Assembly (NCBI RefSeq): GCF_030247195.1 | Contig: NC_080670.1 | Coordinates: forward strand, 161,210,080-161,274,079 | DNA: 64,000 nucleotides | Direction: 5' to 3' | DNA from: Topomyia yanbarensis | Lineage: Eukaryota > Arthropoda > Insecta > Diptera > Culicidae | In this document: positions 22,501-32,903 of the stretch, one piece after another | Numbering within the stretch: position 1 is the stretch's first letter | Layout: each line of letters opens with the position of its first letter | Program-made: the position numbers and the translations under genes | Notes under the pieces: generated by a model | Databases searched by the model: none | What the model was told of the DNA's origin: nothing | Seen by the model: the letters and a program-made list of their open reading frames with translations, nothing else

Positions 22501-23821
22501 CTGTGAATAAATTAAAATCTTTAGCAAATTCTGTATTCTTTACATATATTTTAAGCTTACCTTTATAGATTTACTGAAATTTTAGATTTTCATGAAATTT
22601 GAAGCAACAATTATTGAGGCCTTTTGTTTGGTTTGGCTTCTTTGACATATGAATGCAGGGTTGCCATTGAGCCAGATATATCTGCACAGATAAACTTTTT
22701 TAATTTCATTAGACAAAAAGGAAAAAATCCTTTCATTACGTCAGCTTTTTAAATAATATAATTTCTAACGCACAATTTATCAAATACAGTTAATTCAATT
22801 TAAATCGTGCCTTATCGAGAGAATATATTGATTTTATCAAACTTTGTGAGGGTATATTGGTAAAACCACCTTAAGATACCACACGCACGAATGATTATTG
22901 ATTACAAATTCAAAATTTATTTAACCAGGTTATGAAATAACCAATTTCGCCAGATAATTTAATCTTGATTTAGCAAAATTCTTCCTAAAAAGAACTGTTA
23001 ACCCTGCTTTGATGTGAATATGTAGGAAATGTGCCTGCCTGTATAAGATTTCAAATTAACTCGCAATATGAGATATTTTCCTCGCATAAAGTTGCAAATT
23101 GTATTACGAATGACATTTGCGAGTAATTTTCGATTATGCGAAATAATTTGGTTAAATACACGATGAAAGAAGAATGCAATAGCCAAAAATCGGCATTTCT
23201 GATAACTAGGAGATATATCAGAGAAGAGAGTGCCGCTTGACGACTAAGAAGTTCAAGGTACGAGTCTGGATGGAAAACTAAATATTTCGGATATATGAGG
23301 AATAAATTCAAAAGTAAGGTGTGTGTAGCTTCTCCACGGTAATGACAAAAAACCACTATATATATACGCGAACGGAGGTCTTAGTGGAATGCATGTAACA
23401 TAGTGAAAAAAACTACCCCAGGAATAGCAATACGAAATGAACTAATTTAGTTTTTTTCGTTTTTGGCATTAAAAAAATACAGTTGAAGTCGCATATAATA
23501 ACAAACAAAATCGAAATTATAACTGACGAACATCGCATACATTGCTAAAGTAAATCTTTTATAATATTCTTTTGTATCGCAAATAGTAGGTTTTGAAGTC
23601 GCAAAGAGTATTTGAATTACTCGACATGTAGTACATAATTCGCATAAAATAATTTTTTACATCTCATACGGTCCAAATTTTTTTCATAATGCATATATAT
23701 CGCCTCCACTTTTGCACGCATATAGCGCATTTGAAGCACCTTGTGCGATTTAATGTTCACGCATTAATGTACGCACAATGCGATCATAGATTGTGATATA
23801 AGTGTAAAATGGTTGTCTGGG
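22501..23821. repeat. right flank and subterminal repeats of the transposon
   Basis: The first part (to about 23040) holds no recognised feature apart from being upstream of the DUF4806-type start. From about 23055 to 23790 there are more than a dozen TCGCAT/TCGCAA words in both orientations (for example about 23058, 23083, 23117, 23138, 23489, 23533, 23576, 23599, 23640, 23742, 23778), thickest in the last 340 bp, followed by the 12-bp terminus. Confidence 0.5.
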
Positions 23822-24019
23822 CTCTTATGTATACCCCGAAACCACTTTTTTTTAGCTGGCCGAAATATAACTCGAAGAAATGATTTTTAATCGGTCTGAA
23901 ATTTTCTCAGTATATTCGAAATAGATTTCTAGAGAGATGTACGTAGGATTTTACTTTTTATTGCTTAATTTTATTTTAATTAACAATTTTGTGTCAATTT
24001 GTATGACATTTTCGGCATT

Positions 24020-24874
24020 TTACCATTCTCATATAGAAAGGTTATGCAATCGCTCTAAAAATCGTCAAGCTAATCCCGGCCCGGAGGGCCGAATGTCGTA
24101 TGCCATTCGACTCAGTTCGTAGAGATCGGAAAATGCCAGTGTGTGTATGTATGTGTGTGCATATATGTATGTGTGTATGTGGAAAAAAATGTTTCTCAGA
24201 AATTGTAGGACCAATTTGAACAAACTTAGTCTCAAATGAAAGGTACAACCTTCCCATCGGCTGCAATTGACTTTTTATTGATTGGACTTCCGGTTCCGGA
24301 GTTACGGGTTGAAGAGTGCGACCACACAAAAAACTCCCATATAAACTGAAATGAAAAATTCTCAAAGGGGGAAGTAAGGGAAAATTTAAAAATTGAATTT
24401 GCATTTTTGATGCTAAATGACCTTAAAATGCACTAAACGTTGAAATTTGATGAAATCTCGAAAAAAATTTTTTTTATGAAAATTGACTTTTTTCGACTTT
24501 GGCAAAAGGCTCTCTCATATACAAAGGTAATGCAATCACTCTAAAAATCGTCAACCTAATCCCGGCCTATAAAGGCTCACGTAGGAGTATGCAAAAAGGG
24601 GTTGCTACTTTAAAATTAAAACTAGTTTAAAACTTCTTAACAAGTTGAAAATTTTCTACAGGGTACGGACCCCCCGGATCCTCCTCCTTAGTCCGCCGCT
24701 GGTTTCATGCGATGTTTCAGTGTCCTCACATAGTATCTCAAGATCTTGGCTGTCGATCCATTGTATCTTGGTACAAATCGTACTGAATATGTAATATACA
24801 TTTCCATCATTGTACTGATTGGTTTGGACAAATGAGAAAGGCACAATTGCACCACTAGGTGGATTAAAACAGGT
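24020..24874 (+). repeat. dispersed mosquito repeat, copy A
   Basis: It begins CATATAGAAAGGTTATGCAA (about 24031), passes through CGGCCCGGAGGGCCGAATG, a GT/AT microsatellite (24140-24180) and ACTTCCGGTTCCGGAGTTAC, and ends GAGAAAGGCACAATTGCACC...TGGATTAAAACAGG at 24874. A second start-like block (TCATATACAAAGGTAATGCA at about 24516) shows it is a composite of two partial copies. The same beginning and end occur in reverse at 43281-44685. It is probably a non-autonomous element; its family cannot be assigned from sequence alone. Confidence 0.65.
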
Positions 24875-25094
24875 TTTTTCACTAAAAAGTGCGCAATTTC
24901 GCAAAAAAATCAAAATTTAGGAAAATTCTAGGTACGTTAATTGCTATTGTCATAAGGAATCAGAAAACGTTAACCCTTAAATGCATGAATTCCATTTTTC
25001 TTTGGTACCCATTTTTCGTGATGAATAGGATATATAAGGATTTTTAGCACAATATTCGGTATGTTGCCAAATTGCAACAGTATGCATTTAAGGG

Positions 25095-27690
25095 TTAAGA
25101 TTTTGAGTCTAGTTCAAAAATTACGGGATGTAGATTTCCGGCCGTGGACCCCTTCCAAACAAAAGCGCCAGAAGAAAAATGCTGCATAGCTGCCATCTTG
25201 TGATGATCAATCCATCCGTTCCGGCTAGAGCCTTGTTGTTTCTTGCTGTGTGCAGATGCCGTCTCCACTCCACTCGGTCCATAGCTGCTTGTCGCCAGCC
25301 TCACAGTCATCGAAGGGTCCGAAGGTCGTCCTCTATCCGGTCGATCCACCGTGCTCGCTGTGCGCCCCGTCCTATTGTTCCTGTCGCCCTCAAGAACCAT
25401 CTTGACCGGGTCGTCGTCTAACATTCTTACGACGTGTCCAGCCCACAGCAAACGTCCTATTTTTGCGGTATGCGCGATGGATGATTCTTCCAGCAACTGA
25501 TGCAACTCATGGTTCATTCGCCTGCGCCACGTTCCGTCTTTCATCTGCACGCTACCATAGAAGGTACGCAACACCTTTCGTTCAAAAACTCCAAGGGCGC
25601 GTTGGTCCTCCACGAGCATAGTCCAGGTCTCGTGGCCGTAGAGGACCACCGGTCTCATCAGCGTCTTGTAGATAATCGACTTCGTGCGGCGGCGAATTTT
25701 GTTCGACCGGAGCGTCCTCCGGAGTCCAAAGCATCATTGTCGGCGGTTACCAGTGAGCCCAAACACACGAATTCGTCGACCATCTCGATTTCGTCACCGT
25801 CAATCCGAACTCGGGATGGGAGGTTCACATTGTCGTCTCTAGAACCTATTCCTCTCATGTATTTTGTCTTCGAAACGTTGATGGCAAGTCTTATCCTGCT
25901 GGCTTCAGCCTTCAGTCTACGTTATACGTTTCCGACATCGCCTCAAAGTTCCGTGCCATTATGTCAATGTCGTCGGCGAAGCTAAAAAGAAGCTGGACGG
26001 ACTTCCTGAAGATCCCCGCTCTCCTTCTAACGCACGTTGAACAGCAGGCACGATAGATCATCACCTTGCCGTAACCCTCTTCGAGATTCAAAGGGACTCG
26101 AGAGTGTCCCTGATACTCGAACAACGCACATCATCCGATTCATCGTCGTGTTAGCTTCTCTGGAAAAGTGTACTCGTGCATTATCTGCCATAGCTGATCT
26201 CGATCGATTGTGTCATATGCCGATTTGAAATCGATGAATAAATGATGTGTGGGCAGGTTCTATTCGCGGCACTTCTCCAGAACCTGCCGAATCACGAATA
26301 TTTGATCCGTGGTGGCGCGGGAACCCATGATTCCCGCTTGGTAGTACCCCACGAACTCCCTTGCAAATGGTGACAATTTGCGGCTAAGAATTTGGGAGAG
26401 GACCTTGTAGGCGGTGCTAAGTAGTGTGATCGCGTGGTAGTTGCAGAAATCCAACTTGTCACCCTTTTTGTAGATTGGGCAAACGACACCCTCCATCCAC
26501 TCCTCCGAAAGAATCTCTTTCTCCCAAATTTTGGCGATTACTCAGTGCAACGTTCTAGCCAGTGTTTCAGTGTTTATTTTAATAGCTCGCTGGGTAGTTG
26601 ATCTACACCGGCAACTTTGTTGTTTTTCAGCCGACCGATCTCCTCCTTGACTTCGTGGAGATCAGGGGTCAGCAGCCTATCGGCTTCTACGCGTGCTCCA
26701 AGATCCGTTGCCATACCGCCTTCGTCCTCTGCTGCTTCACCGTTGAGGTGCTTGTCATAGTACTGCCTCCACCCCTTAATCATCTCACACGCGTTCGTAA
26801 AAAGGTTGCCGTCTAAGTCCCTGCACATATCGGCCTGCGGAATGTAGCCTTTGCGCGAACTGTTCAGCTTCTCGTAGAACTTTACGCGCTATAGTTGCTC
26901 CAGATCTCGTTCCTTCCTCTCCAGAGGTTTGCCTGTTCCGTGCTTGTTTATATCGCTCCACATTCTGTCTCGCTCCGTGCTGCATTCTTCTCTTATACTA
27001 ACTGTTTACATTCGTCATCGAACCAGTCACTTCCTCGATTCGGAATCGCTGGACCTATTGCCGCTATAGCAGTACTTTCTATAGCGGAATGGGTCTCCCT
27101 CCAGCCATCTTCAAGAGTAGCTGCGCCCAGCTGTTCTTCCGTGGATAGTGCTGCTTCCAGTCGCTGTGCGTAGTTTTGGGCAACCCCGGCGTCCCGAAGT
27201 TGCGCAATGTTGGGCTTTGGCGTCCGACTACGACGAGTGTTGTATACTGTCGAGAGGTTTGAGCGCATGCATACTGCAACTAGGTAATGGTCCGAATCTA
27301 TATTCGCACTGTGGTAGGTATGAACGTTGGTGATAACAGAGAAAAATCGCCCGTCAATTAGAACACATTTGGTTTTAAGTGCGTTGGTCACGTGATCTCC
27401 AAGTGGTTTGTGGATATCTTTGCTGGGGAATAAGGTACTTCGAACTACCACGCCACGGGAGGCTGCGCAGTTGACGCATTGTTGGCCGGTGTCATTCGAT
27501 ACGGTGTGCAGGCTGTTTGGCCCGACTACCGGTCTAAACATTACCTCCCGTCTTACCTGAGCGTTCATATCACCGATGACGATTTTCACGTCCCGTTGCG
27601 AACAGCCGTCGTACACCTCCTCCAGCTTCGCATAGAACGCTTTCTTCTCGTCGGGTCTCCCATCGTGTGGGCAGCGTACGTTGATTGTGT
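25095..27690 (-). pseudogene. RTE-clade (JAM1-like) LINE, 3' portion: endonuclease end and RT
   Basis: On the minus strand, in order: endonuclease (INVRCPHDGRPDEKKAFYAK, VIGDMNAQV, IDSDHYLVAV; 27700-26993), linker (GLRRQPFYERV region to 26785), and RT start (EIGRLKNNKVAGVDQLPSEL at about 26600). Then follow VVCPIYKKGDKLDFCNYHAI, YQAGIMGSRATTDQIF, motif C (LLFSFADDIDIM at about 25980), DEFVCLGSLVT and VVLYGHETWTM...FERKVLRTF, ending with the basic tail. At least six frame changes make it dead. The motif A/B area (26040-26250) is poorly kept. The 5' part of the same element is at 32904-33347, separated by the R1 insertion. Confidence 0.85.
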
Positions 27691-28003
27691 TTTTTTTTTT
27701 TTTTTTTAACAATGGAGAAGACCTTTATGTCCTAGCCCAGTACACGTGCTAACGGTAGGGTCCAATCTACCACACGGGGTGCACTGGGGGCGTGTCGGAC
27801 TCAAATGGTGACCAGCCATTAATACCGACTAAACTCCATTGGGCTCCGCCATCCATCCCCAGGAACTACCTTTCGGCATTACTTCTGGGGGGATGGCCGT
27901 ACTTAGCGTACGCTCTCACTCGTGCCTTACATTGTCGCACACTCGCTCCCATCTTGGCATGGGTAGACCATACCTTCGTCTATCATCCGCCAATTCACTC
28001 ACT
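27691..28003 (-). other. R1 element 3' leader and poly(A) tail
   Basis: Sequence between the ORF2 stop (28004-28006) and the T17 run at 27691-27707. No coding potential. Confidence 0.8.
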
Positions 28004-30973
28004 CTAACTCCTCGCCTGCTGCTCGGCGCTCCATGCTCTCTGCAGCCGGCAGGCAATCTGAGTGGTGGCAGTCGAAACTGCATTCCACTTCTCTACCGCT
28101 TGGCACATTCCCTGAACAAGGGTATCAGGGGTTGTGTCCAAGCCGCAGACGCCTAGCATAGCGCCTCTTTCGACGTCGAAGCGGGGACATACGAATAGTA
28201 CGTGCTCCGCAGTTTCGTCGACACCTGGGCAGTCTGGGCAGACTGGGGCCTCAGCGTGCCCAAACCTGTGGAGGTACTGTCGGAAACAGCCATGGCCTGA
28301 CAGGAATTGTGTCAGATGGAAGTGAACTTCCCCATGGGGTCTTCCCACCCAGCTAGATATGTTGGGTATCAGCCGGTGGGTCCACCTACCTCTCGACGAG
28401 TTGTCCCATTCGCGTTGCCATCTGGCGACCGAGGTCACCCTGGCACGCTCACGGACTCCCCTATTGCCACGCAATTCGAAACAATCTTCGTCTTCCCGGA
28501 TGACCAGCCCGACTGGCATCATACCCGCTATCACGCAGGATGCATCGTGTGATACCGTGCGGTAGGCAGATATCACTCTGAGACACATCAAGCGATAGGT
28601 GCTCTCCAATTTGCGACGGTAACTGGTTACTCCCAGTGCCCTCGCCCAGGACGGTCCACCGTACCTAAGAATAGATACGGCGACACCGGCCAGTAGCCTG
28701 CGTCTACTGGCGCACACCTTGGAGCTGTTGGACATCATCCTCGATAATGCCGCAACAGCCACCGAAGCCTTCTTGCACGCATAGTCGACATGACTGCCGA
28801 AGGTCAGCTTGTCGTCTATGATGGCCCCAAGAATCTTCAGACTCCGCTTAGAAGTTATCTCAACTTCTCCCGCTTGGATAACTGCTTGTTGTGCCGACTT
28901 GCGGTTATTGACAACAACCACCTCCGTCTTGTGATGGGCGAGCTCTAGGCCTCTCGCGCTCATCCATTCCGCTACTATGCTTATCGCGTGTGTCGCCGTT
29001 AGTTCTACCTCTGAGATTGACTCCCCGTAGACCGCCAGGGTGACATCGTCGGCGAAACCGACGATTTTCACACCCGGAGGGAACTTTAGTCTCAGAACCC
29101 CGTCATACATAAGGTTCCATAGTACCGGGCCCAGGATTGAACCTTGCGGAACTCCTGCGGTAATAAGAACACTTTGCTGACCGGCATCGGTCTCGTATAA
29201 TAGTACACGGTTCTGGAAGTAGCTTTCCAAGATCCGGTACAGGCCCACCGGCAGGCCAAGCCGGTGTAACGAGAGCGCGATGGCATCCCAGCTTGCGCTG
29301 TTGAATGCGTTCTTCACGTCAAGCGTCACTAACGCGTAATATCGAATGCCCCGCCTCTTCCGTTGGATAGCTATCTCGGCAGTCCTTACCACTGAGTTGA
29401 TAGCGTCCACCGTGGACTTTCCCTTTCGAAAACCGAACTGATTACTTGACAGGCCCTCCATACCTTCTGCGTATGGAGTTAGCCTGTTGAGGATAATCCT
29501 CTCAAGTAATTTGCCCGTCGTGTCAATCAGACAGATTGGTCTGTACGCCGATGGGTCGCCAGGCGGCTTCCCGGCCTTCGGCAACAGTACCAGCTTCTGC
29601 CTTTTCCATCTATCCGGAAAACGGCACTCGTCAAGGCATCTCTGCATAGCCAACCTGAACATGTTCGGGTTCGCCATGATTGCTGACTTGAGAGCGCTGT
29701 TTGGAACTCCATCAGGCCCTGGAGCTTTATTCACCGCTAGAGAATTAGCAACTGCAAGTAGCTCTTCGTTCGTCACCGGGGCCACCATGTCGTCCGTACC
29801 CGCCGTGCCTTGCGGCGCTGGGGGCCAGGGACTTATGGTTCGGGACGGGAAGAGTACTTCGATAATTCTCGCCAACCGTTCTGGCGACCGTTCAGGAGGT
29901 GAGGAGCCCCCTTTGGTCTTTGCCATCACGATCCTGTAGGCATCGCCCCACGGATTCACGTTGGCCTCCTCGCACAATTTGTCAAAACACGCTCTCTTGC
30001 TGCGCTTGATGGCCTTGTTAAGGGCCGATTTCGCAGCACGAAACACTTCACGTCGTTCCACTCTACCCTCCTCAGTGCGGGCTCGCTGCATCCTACGTCT
30101 AGCTTGTAGGCAAGCTGACCGTAGGGCTGCGATCTCAGCACTCCACCAATATACCGAGCGTCTGCCATTTCTTGGCAGGGTCTTCCTCGGCATAGTGGCG
30201 TCGCACGCGCGTGATAGAACAGCTACCAGCGCATCCCCGCTTAGACTGTCGGTGTTGGCCTCCAGTCCCAGGGCCGCGGTGAAAACTTCGCTGTCGAAGT
30301 GATTGGTCTTCCACCCGCGTACCTGACAGGGATTACCCGCCCTAGAATGCTGCACACCAAAGTTGATCTTGAAGCGTATTGCTAGGTGATCACTATGGGT
30401 GTAGCCTTCGTCTACCCTCCAGTCCATGTCTGGGATCAGACTTGGACTGGCAAACGTTACGTCAATCCACGACTCGACCCCATTCCTACGGAATGTGCTA
30501 GCGGAACCATCATTGACTAGCACTGCGTCGAGTTTCGCAAGCGCCTCCAGAAGCGCTTGGCCCCTACCATTTGTATAGCGGCTGCCCCACTCCACCGCCC
30601 AAGCGTTGAAGTCACCCGCTATGACAAACGGCTTTCGTCCCACCATGTCAGACGAGAGCCTATCGATCATCTGGTTGAACTGTTCTATTGGCCACATAGG
30701 TGGGGCATAGCAGCTACAATAGAACACACCATTGATCTTGGCAATCGCGACACCCTCCGCAGAGGACTGTACTACCTCCTGGACCGGGAACCGACCCGTT
30801 GCACAGATTGCCGCCATTCCAGACCCGTCCGCCACCCATTTGCCGTTGTCGGCAGGGACGTTGTACGGGTCGGATAGGAGGACGACATCTGTCCCCGACT
30901 CCAATACCGACTGCCACAGTAACTGCTGAGCAGGTGCGCAGTGGTTAAGATTCAGCTGTGTGACGATTGCCAT
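28004..30973 (-). CDS. R1-clade ORF2: endonuclease and reverse transcriptase
   Basis: 989 residues from the ATG at 30973-30971, which overlaps the ORF1 stop. An upstream in-frame Met at 31006 exists but lies within ORF1; the overlapping ATG puts the conserved start (VTQLNLNHC) at residue 4. Domains: endonuclease 1-220 (NLNHC, AGDFNAWAVEWGS, YTHSDHLAI) and RT about 395-680. RT motifs are NKAPGPDGVPNSALK, YRPICLIDTTGK, NQFGFRKGKST, motif A VTLDVKNAFNSASW, motif B AGVPQGSILGPVLWNLMYD and motif C VGFADDVTL. The C-terminus has C-x2-C-x8-H-x4-C (CPDCPGVDETAEHVLFVC). It nicks target DNA and reverse-transcribes the element RNA there. No stop or frameshift was seen. Confidence 0.92.
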   Translation of the reverse strand: MAIVTQLNLNHCAPAQQLLWQSVLESGTDVVLLSDPYNVPADNGKWVADGSGMAAICATGRFPVQEVVQSSAEGVAIAKINGVFYCSCYAPPMWPIEQFNQMIDRLSSDMVGRKPFVIAGDFNAWAVEWGSRYTNGRGQALLEALAKLDAVLVNDGSASTFRRNGVESWIDVTFASPSLIPDMDWRVDEGYTHSDHLAIRFKINFGVQHSRAGNPCQVRGWKTNHFDSEVFTAALGLEANTDSLSGDALVAVLSRACDATMPRKTLPRNGRRSVYWWSAEIAALRSACLQARRRMQRARTEEGRVERREVFRAAKSALNKAIKRSKRACFDKLCEEANVNPWGDAYRIVMAKTKGGSSPPERSPERLARIIEVLFPSRTISPWPPAPQGTAGTDDMVAPVTNEELLAVANSLAVNKAPGPDGVPNSALKSAIMANPNMFRLAMQRCLDECRFPDRWKRQKLVLLPKAGKPPGDPSAYRPICLIDTTGKLLERIILNRLTPYAEGMEGLSSNQFGFRKGKSTVDAINSVVRTAEIAIQRKRRGIRYYALVTLDVKNAFNSASWDAIALSLHRLGLPVGLYRILESYFQNRVLLYETDAGQQSVLITAGVPQGSILGPVLWNLMYDGVLRLKFPPGVKIVGFADDVTLAVYGESISEVELTATHAISIVAEWMSARGLELAHHKTEVVVVNNRKSAQQAVIQAGEVEITSKRSLKILGAIIDDKLTFGSHVDYACKKASVAVAALSRMMSNSSKVCASRRRLLAGVAVSILRYGGPSWARALGVTSYRRKLESTYRLMCLRVISAYRTVSHDASCVIAGMMPVGLVIREDEDCFELRGNRGVRERARVTSVARWQREWDNSSRGRWTHRLIPNISSWVGRPHGEVHFHLTQFLSGHGCFRQYLHRFGHAEAPVCPDCPGVDETAEHVLFVCPRFDVERGAMLGVCGLDTTPDTLVQGMCQAVEKWNAVSTATTQIACRLQRAWSAEQQARS

Positions 30974-30975
30974 TA
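30971..30975 (-). promoter_or_regulatory. TAATG stop-start junction between ORF1 and ORF2
   Basis: On the minus strand 30975 to 30971 reads T-A-A-T-G: the ORF1 stop TAA shares its last A with the ORF2 ATG. The identical UAAUG arrangement in the R1-group element SART1 is known to drive translational coupling of ORF2 by termination and re-initiation. Confidence 0.85.
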
Positions 30976-32469
30976 CTTCCTCTTTCCCGCCTCCCCGAAG
31001 GGACAAGCAGGTCCGCCCATAACATGGTTGCGGCCCTGCTTCTTGCTAGCGCAGATGAGACACTTGGGTGCCCTCTCGCATTTCAGCGCCTTGTGTCCCT
31101 CCTCGCCGCAGCGACGACACAACTTGCTCCTGTCTGGGCCCTTACAGTCGTATGACTTGTGGCCTGGCTCCAGACATTTAAAACATCGGTCCACTGAAGG
31201 CGGCTGGAGTATGCTAACTGGGCATACTGACCATCCGATCTTCAACTTCCCTTTGTCGGTTACTTTCTTGGCTTCCGCGGCCGGTAACTTGAAGTAAGCT
31301 ACCTGCGTGCCAAGCAACCGTTCCCTGATACGTACAGAGTTCTGATCGATCTCGACGCCGCACTGCTGCTTAACGGCCGAGACGACGTCCTCTGCATTTG
31401 TGATCTCGTCCAGTTGCTTACACTGGAGAGTCACTTCCGCTCCCAACGACCTCACCTGAGCGCCGTTTCCCAAGACCTCTTGGGCCAACCTCCTATACGT
31501 TGCTCCATTGGATTGTGATCCACGCTTCAGCACCAAGATCATTTCGCCATCTTTGGTGCGTCTGACGCTTCGCACATCCTGTCCTAAATTCGAGAGGCTT
31601 TCGGCCGCCCGCATCGATTTTAGGACATCCGCATAGCTGCCCCCGTTGGTTTTCACCAACAGGGCCTCTCCTCTATCCCTCGCCTTCTTCTTAGCGGGTC
31701 GAGGTGCGTAGGACTTCCGCTCCCTGCTAACCACCTGCCATTCGCCTTCTTGTACCGATGGCGCCGGCAGGCTGGTGCCAGGTCGCTCCGCAGTGCGCGC
31801 CCGATTGGCGGCTTTCGCCTTTTTAGGCTGGGAAGTCGCCTTCTCGGGACGCCGCCCTGCGGGATCCTTCGCACCCGGATCCGCACCACCCAAGCGACGT
31901 TTGGCCTTGTTGGTTGCCCGTCGTTTGGCATTGCTGCGCGTGCCTACATTAGGCCTAGGCCGCTTCGCAGTCTCCCCCTCCATTAAGCGTTTGGTGGCCG
32001 ATAAGGCGAAATCTATCGCCTCCTGCGCCATCGTCGCTCCGCCATGGAAGGAGAAGGCCTCGGTTTGGATACCGCGGTCGGCCTTCTCTCTTTCCGTCCA
32101 CCTCTTCATGTAGGCTACTTGTTCTTGTCTTGCGACTCGAACAGCCTGACGAAGCACCAGCAGGTTCTGTTTTAGATCCTTACTGATGTTACTCCTCCCG
32201 CTTGTGAATTCGATGATGCTATCCAGCTGCTTGGCAACTTCCTGCATCGCAGGTAGTGGTCCGCCAAGCGTGCTGGTAGTATCATCTCCTACCACCTCCA
32301 TTTCACCATTGGTGCCGTTATTTGCGGCCACCTTCACTCCGCTGTCAGCCCCTGTTGGGGGAGACCTCGCCAGACCCCCTTTGGCAAAGGGGTTCAGCGC
32401 CGTAAACACTTCCGCCTCCTTATCGCATACTTTTTTATTGTTATTGCAAAGACTCATATTAAGACCCAC
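30973..32469 (-). CDS. R1-clade ORF1 (gag-like RNA-binding protein)
   Basis: 498 residues. The first about 250 are Ala/Lys/Arg-rich and probably disordered, with basic stretches (RSNAKRRATNKAKRRLGG). Residues about 290-420 look like the RRM-like/gag core (SNLGQDVRSVRRTKDGEMIL, VTLQCKQLDEI). The last 72 carry three zinc knuckles: CFKCLEPGHKSYDC, CRRCGEEGHKALKC and CLICASKKQGRNHVMGGPAC (longer spacing). It packages element RNA with ORF2 protein into the particle that reaches the nucleus. Start at ATG 32469; a second Met at residue 5 is possible. Open and intact. Confidence 0.9.
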   Translation of the reverse strand: MGLNMSLCNNNKKVCDKEAEVFTALNPFAKGGLARSPPTGADSGVKVAANNGTNGEMEVVGDDTTSTLGGPLPAMQEVAKQLDSIIEFTSGRSNISKDLKQNLLVLRQAVRVARQEQVAYMKRWTEREKADRGIQTEAFSFHGGATMAQEAIDFALSATKRLMEGETAKRPRPNVGTRSNAKRRATNKAKRRLGGADPGAKDPAGRRPEKATSQPKKAKAANRARTAERPGTSLPAPSVQEGEWQVVSRERKSYAPRPAKKKARDRGEALLVKTNGGSYADVLKSMRAAESLSNLGQDVRSVRRTKDGEMILVLKRGSQSNGATYRRLAQEVLGNGAQVRSLGAEVTLQCKQLDEITNAEDVVSAVKQQCGVEIDQNSVRIRERLLGTQVAYFKLPAAEAKKVTDKGKLKIGWSVCPVSILQPPSVDRCFKCLEPGHKSYDCKGPDRSKLCRRCGEEGHKALKCERAPKCLICASKKQGRNHVMGGPACPFGEAGKRK

Positions 32470-32903
32470 GAGTTGCGCGAGAAAATAGGTCCGCCACGCC
32501 AGAGCTCCGCATTAACGTGGTAAGAGACACTTACTGTGGGGGGTGCCCAGGTACCCCACAGGCTCCGTTAACGATCAGGCATCTTTTTCACCCCCCCCGA
32601 TCATTCATCCCTCGGCACGGATCGCTTCACGCCTTGGAATTGGGGTTACCCCGTTTGGTGGGCCCATATCACCGGAACGGGTGGTCCGTAGCGCTATTGT
32701 ATGCCGGCAACTACACGGCCCCCCTTCCCTGTCAGCATACGACCATAGTCCCAACGAGTTGGCTACCCGAACATTCCTATGGCTACTCGTATCCCAGCCG
32801 GTTCCGCGGGGAGGTAGAGATAGGAGTTCCTGGGCAAGAGGCTAAGGACCACTGTGGCTAACCACCGGGTCTGTATTGCGCATTGCCCAGGCATTTGCCG
32901 GCC
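32470..32903 (-). other. R1 element 5' leader
   Basis: 434 bp, GC-rich, between the upstream target duplication and ORF1. It presumably contains the internal promoter. It begins (sense strand) right after the duplicated target word at 32904. Confidence 0.75.

Larger units (their letters stand above)
17546..23821 (+). mobile_element. probable complete CACTA/EnSpm-like DNA transposon with two convergent genes
   Basis: The ends match as an inverted repeat: CCCAAACAACCA at 17546-17557 and TGGTTGTCTGGG at 23810-23821 (11 of 12 positions). Just inside both ends lie clusters of TCGCAT/ATGCGA-type motifs, the arrangement used by CACTA elements to bind their second protein. Inside are a tnp2-type transposase gene on + (17959-20002) and a spliced DUF4806-type gene on minus (20142-22500), tail to tail, 139 bp apart. 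The canonical CACTA terminal word is not present at the proposed ends and the flanking 3 bp (CCT and CTC) do not match, so the exact limits and superfamily stay open. Confidence 0.55.

Noticed and set aside
30557..32488. Plus-strand frames inside the R1 element
   Set aside because: Antisense shadows of ORF1 and ORF2, which have full sets of conserved motifs.
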